This document shows, piece by piece, positions 6,435 to 7,512 of a stretch of DNA of 7,512 nt. The position numbers and the translations under genes are program-made. The notes below the pieces were generated by a model. The model searched no databases and was not told the DNA's origin. It was given only the letters and a program-made list of their open reading frames with translations. Position 1 is the stretch's first letter. Each line of letters begins with the position of its first letter. This stretch comes from DATKMG01 sp035541995 (GTDB lineage Bacteria > Acidobacteriota > Terriglobia > Versatilivoradales > Versatilivoraceae). The DNA lies in NCBI GenBank assembly GCA_035541995.1, contig DATKMG010000615.1, forward strand, positions 1 through 7,512. The letters run 5' to 3'.

Positions 6435-6608
6435 TAAACGCGCTGGAGAAACCATTAAACGCCCCAGTTTAGTTCATGCTCCAGATCTGAGGTTCTCGAA
6501 GGCAGCCAGGCAACACTCAATTGCGGAAGCATCGCCCGCTTTCTGGATCCCCGGAGGAAATGGAGCGCATTTGTAGGGTTGTCCGCTGAAGGCGTATCGT
6601 GATAAGGT

Positions 6609-6636
6609 TTGAAGGGTGACGTCTGATCCCTATATC
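6609..6636 (+). promoter_or_regulatory. Weak candidate promoter for the GH123-like gene
   Basis: TTGAAG (6609-6614) and TATATC (6631-6636) are spaced 16 bp apart, each 4/6 to consensus. This would give a leader of about 120 bases before the ATG at 6763. Nothing better was seen closer to the start. Confidence 0.22.
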
Positions 6637-6762
6637 CTCGGCGGCAAAGCGTATCCCCGTGGGACGAGACTTCCCGTGTCCTTGATTGTCAATCTAATGG
6701 TTTCACGTCCCAAGCTGGCTCCACCGGTTTGATGATTCTGGCTTGTTCTTTCTGGCGGAAAG

Positions 6763-7512
6763 ATGAAACTGACTCATTGTTTGGTAAGGCTTGATTTTCG
6801 ACTTCTGACTCTCCTTCTCTTTGTGCCCCTGGGTTTGGCGGCCCAGTCTGAAGTTCCTCGAATCTATCCCCATCCCATGGCTGAGCTGGAAGTTCCGGTA
6901 CGAATGGACCCCGCCTGGGAGGTGTTGGATCAGCAGCCGCATGTCTCTTTTGTGACAACCGATGAGTCCTTTGAACGGCATCGTGTCCCTGCGTTGCGCC
7001 AGGAGATCCGGTCGTGGTCCGGAGTCGCATGGCGAGGGGAGCGAGTTCACGTACAGGTTTTAGTCTGGTCCAGGACATCGCTTTCTCAACTGCACGTCGT
7101 GGCGGGGCCGCTTACAGATTCGGCGGGAGAGACGATTCCAGTCACGGCGATGCGCGTCCGCTTTGTGCGCTATGTCCTTTCGGAACTCCCTTCTGCCACT
7201 CGCCAGACACACTGCGACGAGATAGACACCAAGAATGCTTACCTTGTTCCGGACCTTCTCGATCCGGTCCCCCGCTTCGATCTTTCAGGATCGACCACCC
7301 GGCCGCTTTGGATCAGCATCGATGTTCCCCGCAGCACCCATCCCGGTACTTTTTCCGGGGTGGTGGAACTGAAATCGGAGGGTGGCTTGAAGGTGCCGCT
7401 ACAGCTGAAATTGGAGGTTCAAAGCGGGACGGTTCCTGAGCCGGGGGACTGGGATTTCCGGGTAGATTTCTGGCAGAATCCCTGGGCTGTGGCGCATCAG
7501 CATCGAGTTGTC
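6763..7512 (+). CDS. Secreted GH123/DUF4091-like glycoside hydrolase, N-terminal 250 residues (runs off right edge)
   Basis: The frame opens after a stop at 6730-6732, has its first ATG at 6763 and stays open for exactly 250 codons to the window end. A signal peptide is clear (FRLLTLLLFVPLGLAAQS, residues about 12-29, cleavage near Ala27). Features that recall the N-terminal beta-sandwich region of GH123/DUF4091 enzymes are WRGERVHVQVLVWS (90-103), NAYLVPDLLDP (158-168), RPLWISIDVP followed by HPGTFSGVVEL (180-203) and GDWDFRVDFWQNPWAVA (228-244), the usual lead into the catalytic barrel. The catalytic Asp-Glu pair would lie beyond the edge. Characterised GH123 members are beta-N-acetylgalactosaminidases, but DUF4091 relatives are mostly untested. 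The ribosome binding site is poor (GGAAAG directly before the ATG). The family call is from remembered motifs and is moderately firm; the substrate is unknown. Confidence 0.75.
   Translation, partial: MKLTHCLVRLDFRLLTLLLFVPLGLAAQSEVPRIYPHPMAELEVPVRMDPAWEVLDQQPHVSFVTTDESFERHRVPALRQEIRSWSGVAWRGERVHVQVLVWSRTSLSQLHVVAGPLTDSAGETIPVTAMRVRFVRYVLSELPSATRQTHCDEIDTKNAYLVPDLLDPVPRFDLSGSTTRPLWISIDVPRSTHPGTFSGVVELKSEGGLKVPLQLKLEVQSGTVPEPGDWDFRVDFWQNPWAVAHQHRVV

Larger units (their letters stand above)
6273..6762. other. 490-bp region without a convincing gene, upstream of two divergent reading directions
   Basis: Frames here lack ribosome binding sites and give proteins with no family features. The stretch holds a short hairpin (6420-6434), two TTAAACGC copies 21 bp apart (6434-6441 and 6455-6462), a small palindrome GATTG-T-CAATC (6684-6694) and a weak promoter candidate (6609-6636). 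It is probably the control region of the rightward GH123-like gene plus the former promoter of the receptor gene. Confidence 0.5.

Noticed and set aside
6361..6576. 71-codon plus-strand frame with GTG start in the otherwise empty region
   Set aside because: No ribosome binding site, no recognisable domain and composition unlike the neighbouring genes.
7014..7439. 141-codon plus-strand open frame near the right edge
   Set aside because: It overlaps in another frame the GH123-like gene, which has a signal peptide and family motifs; this frame has neither.
1..7512. tRNA, rRNA, CRISPR array or intact insertion sequence
   Set aside because: No cloverleaf-like sequence, repeat-spacer pattern, transposase frame or terminal inverted repeats with target duplication were found by reading both strands.

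Overview
The window looks like a chromosomal stretch from a Gram-negative soil- or sediment-type heterotroph, most likely Acidobacteriota or a similar polysaccharide-degrading phylum. The signs are moderate GC, clear AGGAG-type ribosome binding sites, Tat-exported sugar-metabolism proteins (a DUF1080 protein and a second Tat precursor), several secreted glycoside hydrolases, and the remains of a TonB-dependent receptor with an N-terminal carboxypeptidase-regulatory domain. The phylum call is inference from gene content only.

Left part (1-1141, minus strand): two Tat-exported proteins read leftwards. The first is a complete DUF1080 / 3-keto-disaccharide-hydrolase-type protein (245-1114). It is followed by the first 31 codons of another Tat precursor (1-94), which runs off the window and was visible only from its own start and ribosome binding site. 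A 311-bp divergent control region (1115-1425) separates them from the rightward genes. It holds candidate promoters in both directions and a GC-rich hairpin.

Middle (1426-5628, plus strand): a complete secreted GH3 beta-glycosidase is followed, after 162 bp, by a complete secreted protein with DUF5060, DUF4038/GH140-like and collagen-binding-type C-terminal domains. Both show substitutions at positions that are normally conserved: Asn-Arg instead of Lys-His in the GH3 substrate-binding motif, and Asn-Gly instead of an acidic residue at the expected acid/base position of the second enzyme.

Right part (5629-7512): on the minus strand, 5773-6272 is best read as a collapsed pseudogene of a TonB-dependent receptor. 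The signal peptide and carboxypeptidase-regulatory domain, a short mid-barrel segment and, in a different frame, the C-terminal barrel end are squeezed into about 500 bp. After a roughly 490-bp region without a convincing gene, a plus-strand gene starts at 6763 and runs off the right edge. Its first 250 residues resemble the N-terminal part of GH123/DUF4091-type glycoside hydrolases.

Taken together this is a glycan-degradation locus: periplasmic or outer-membrane hydrolases (GH3, GH140-like, GH123-like) release sugars, and the Tat-exported proteins may act on oxidised (3-keto) glycosides. The one visible outer-membrane uptake gene appears dead. No RNA genes, CRISPR arrays or intact mobile elements were seen.
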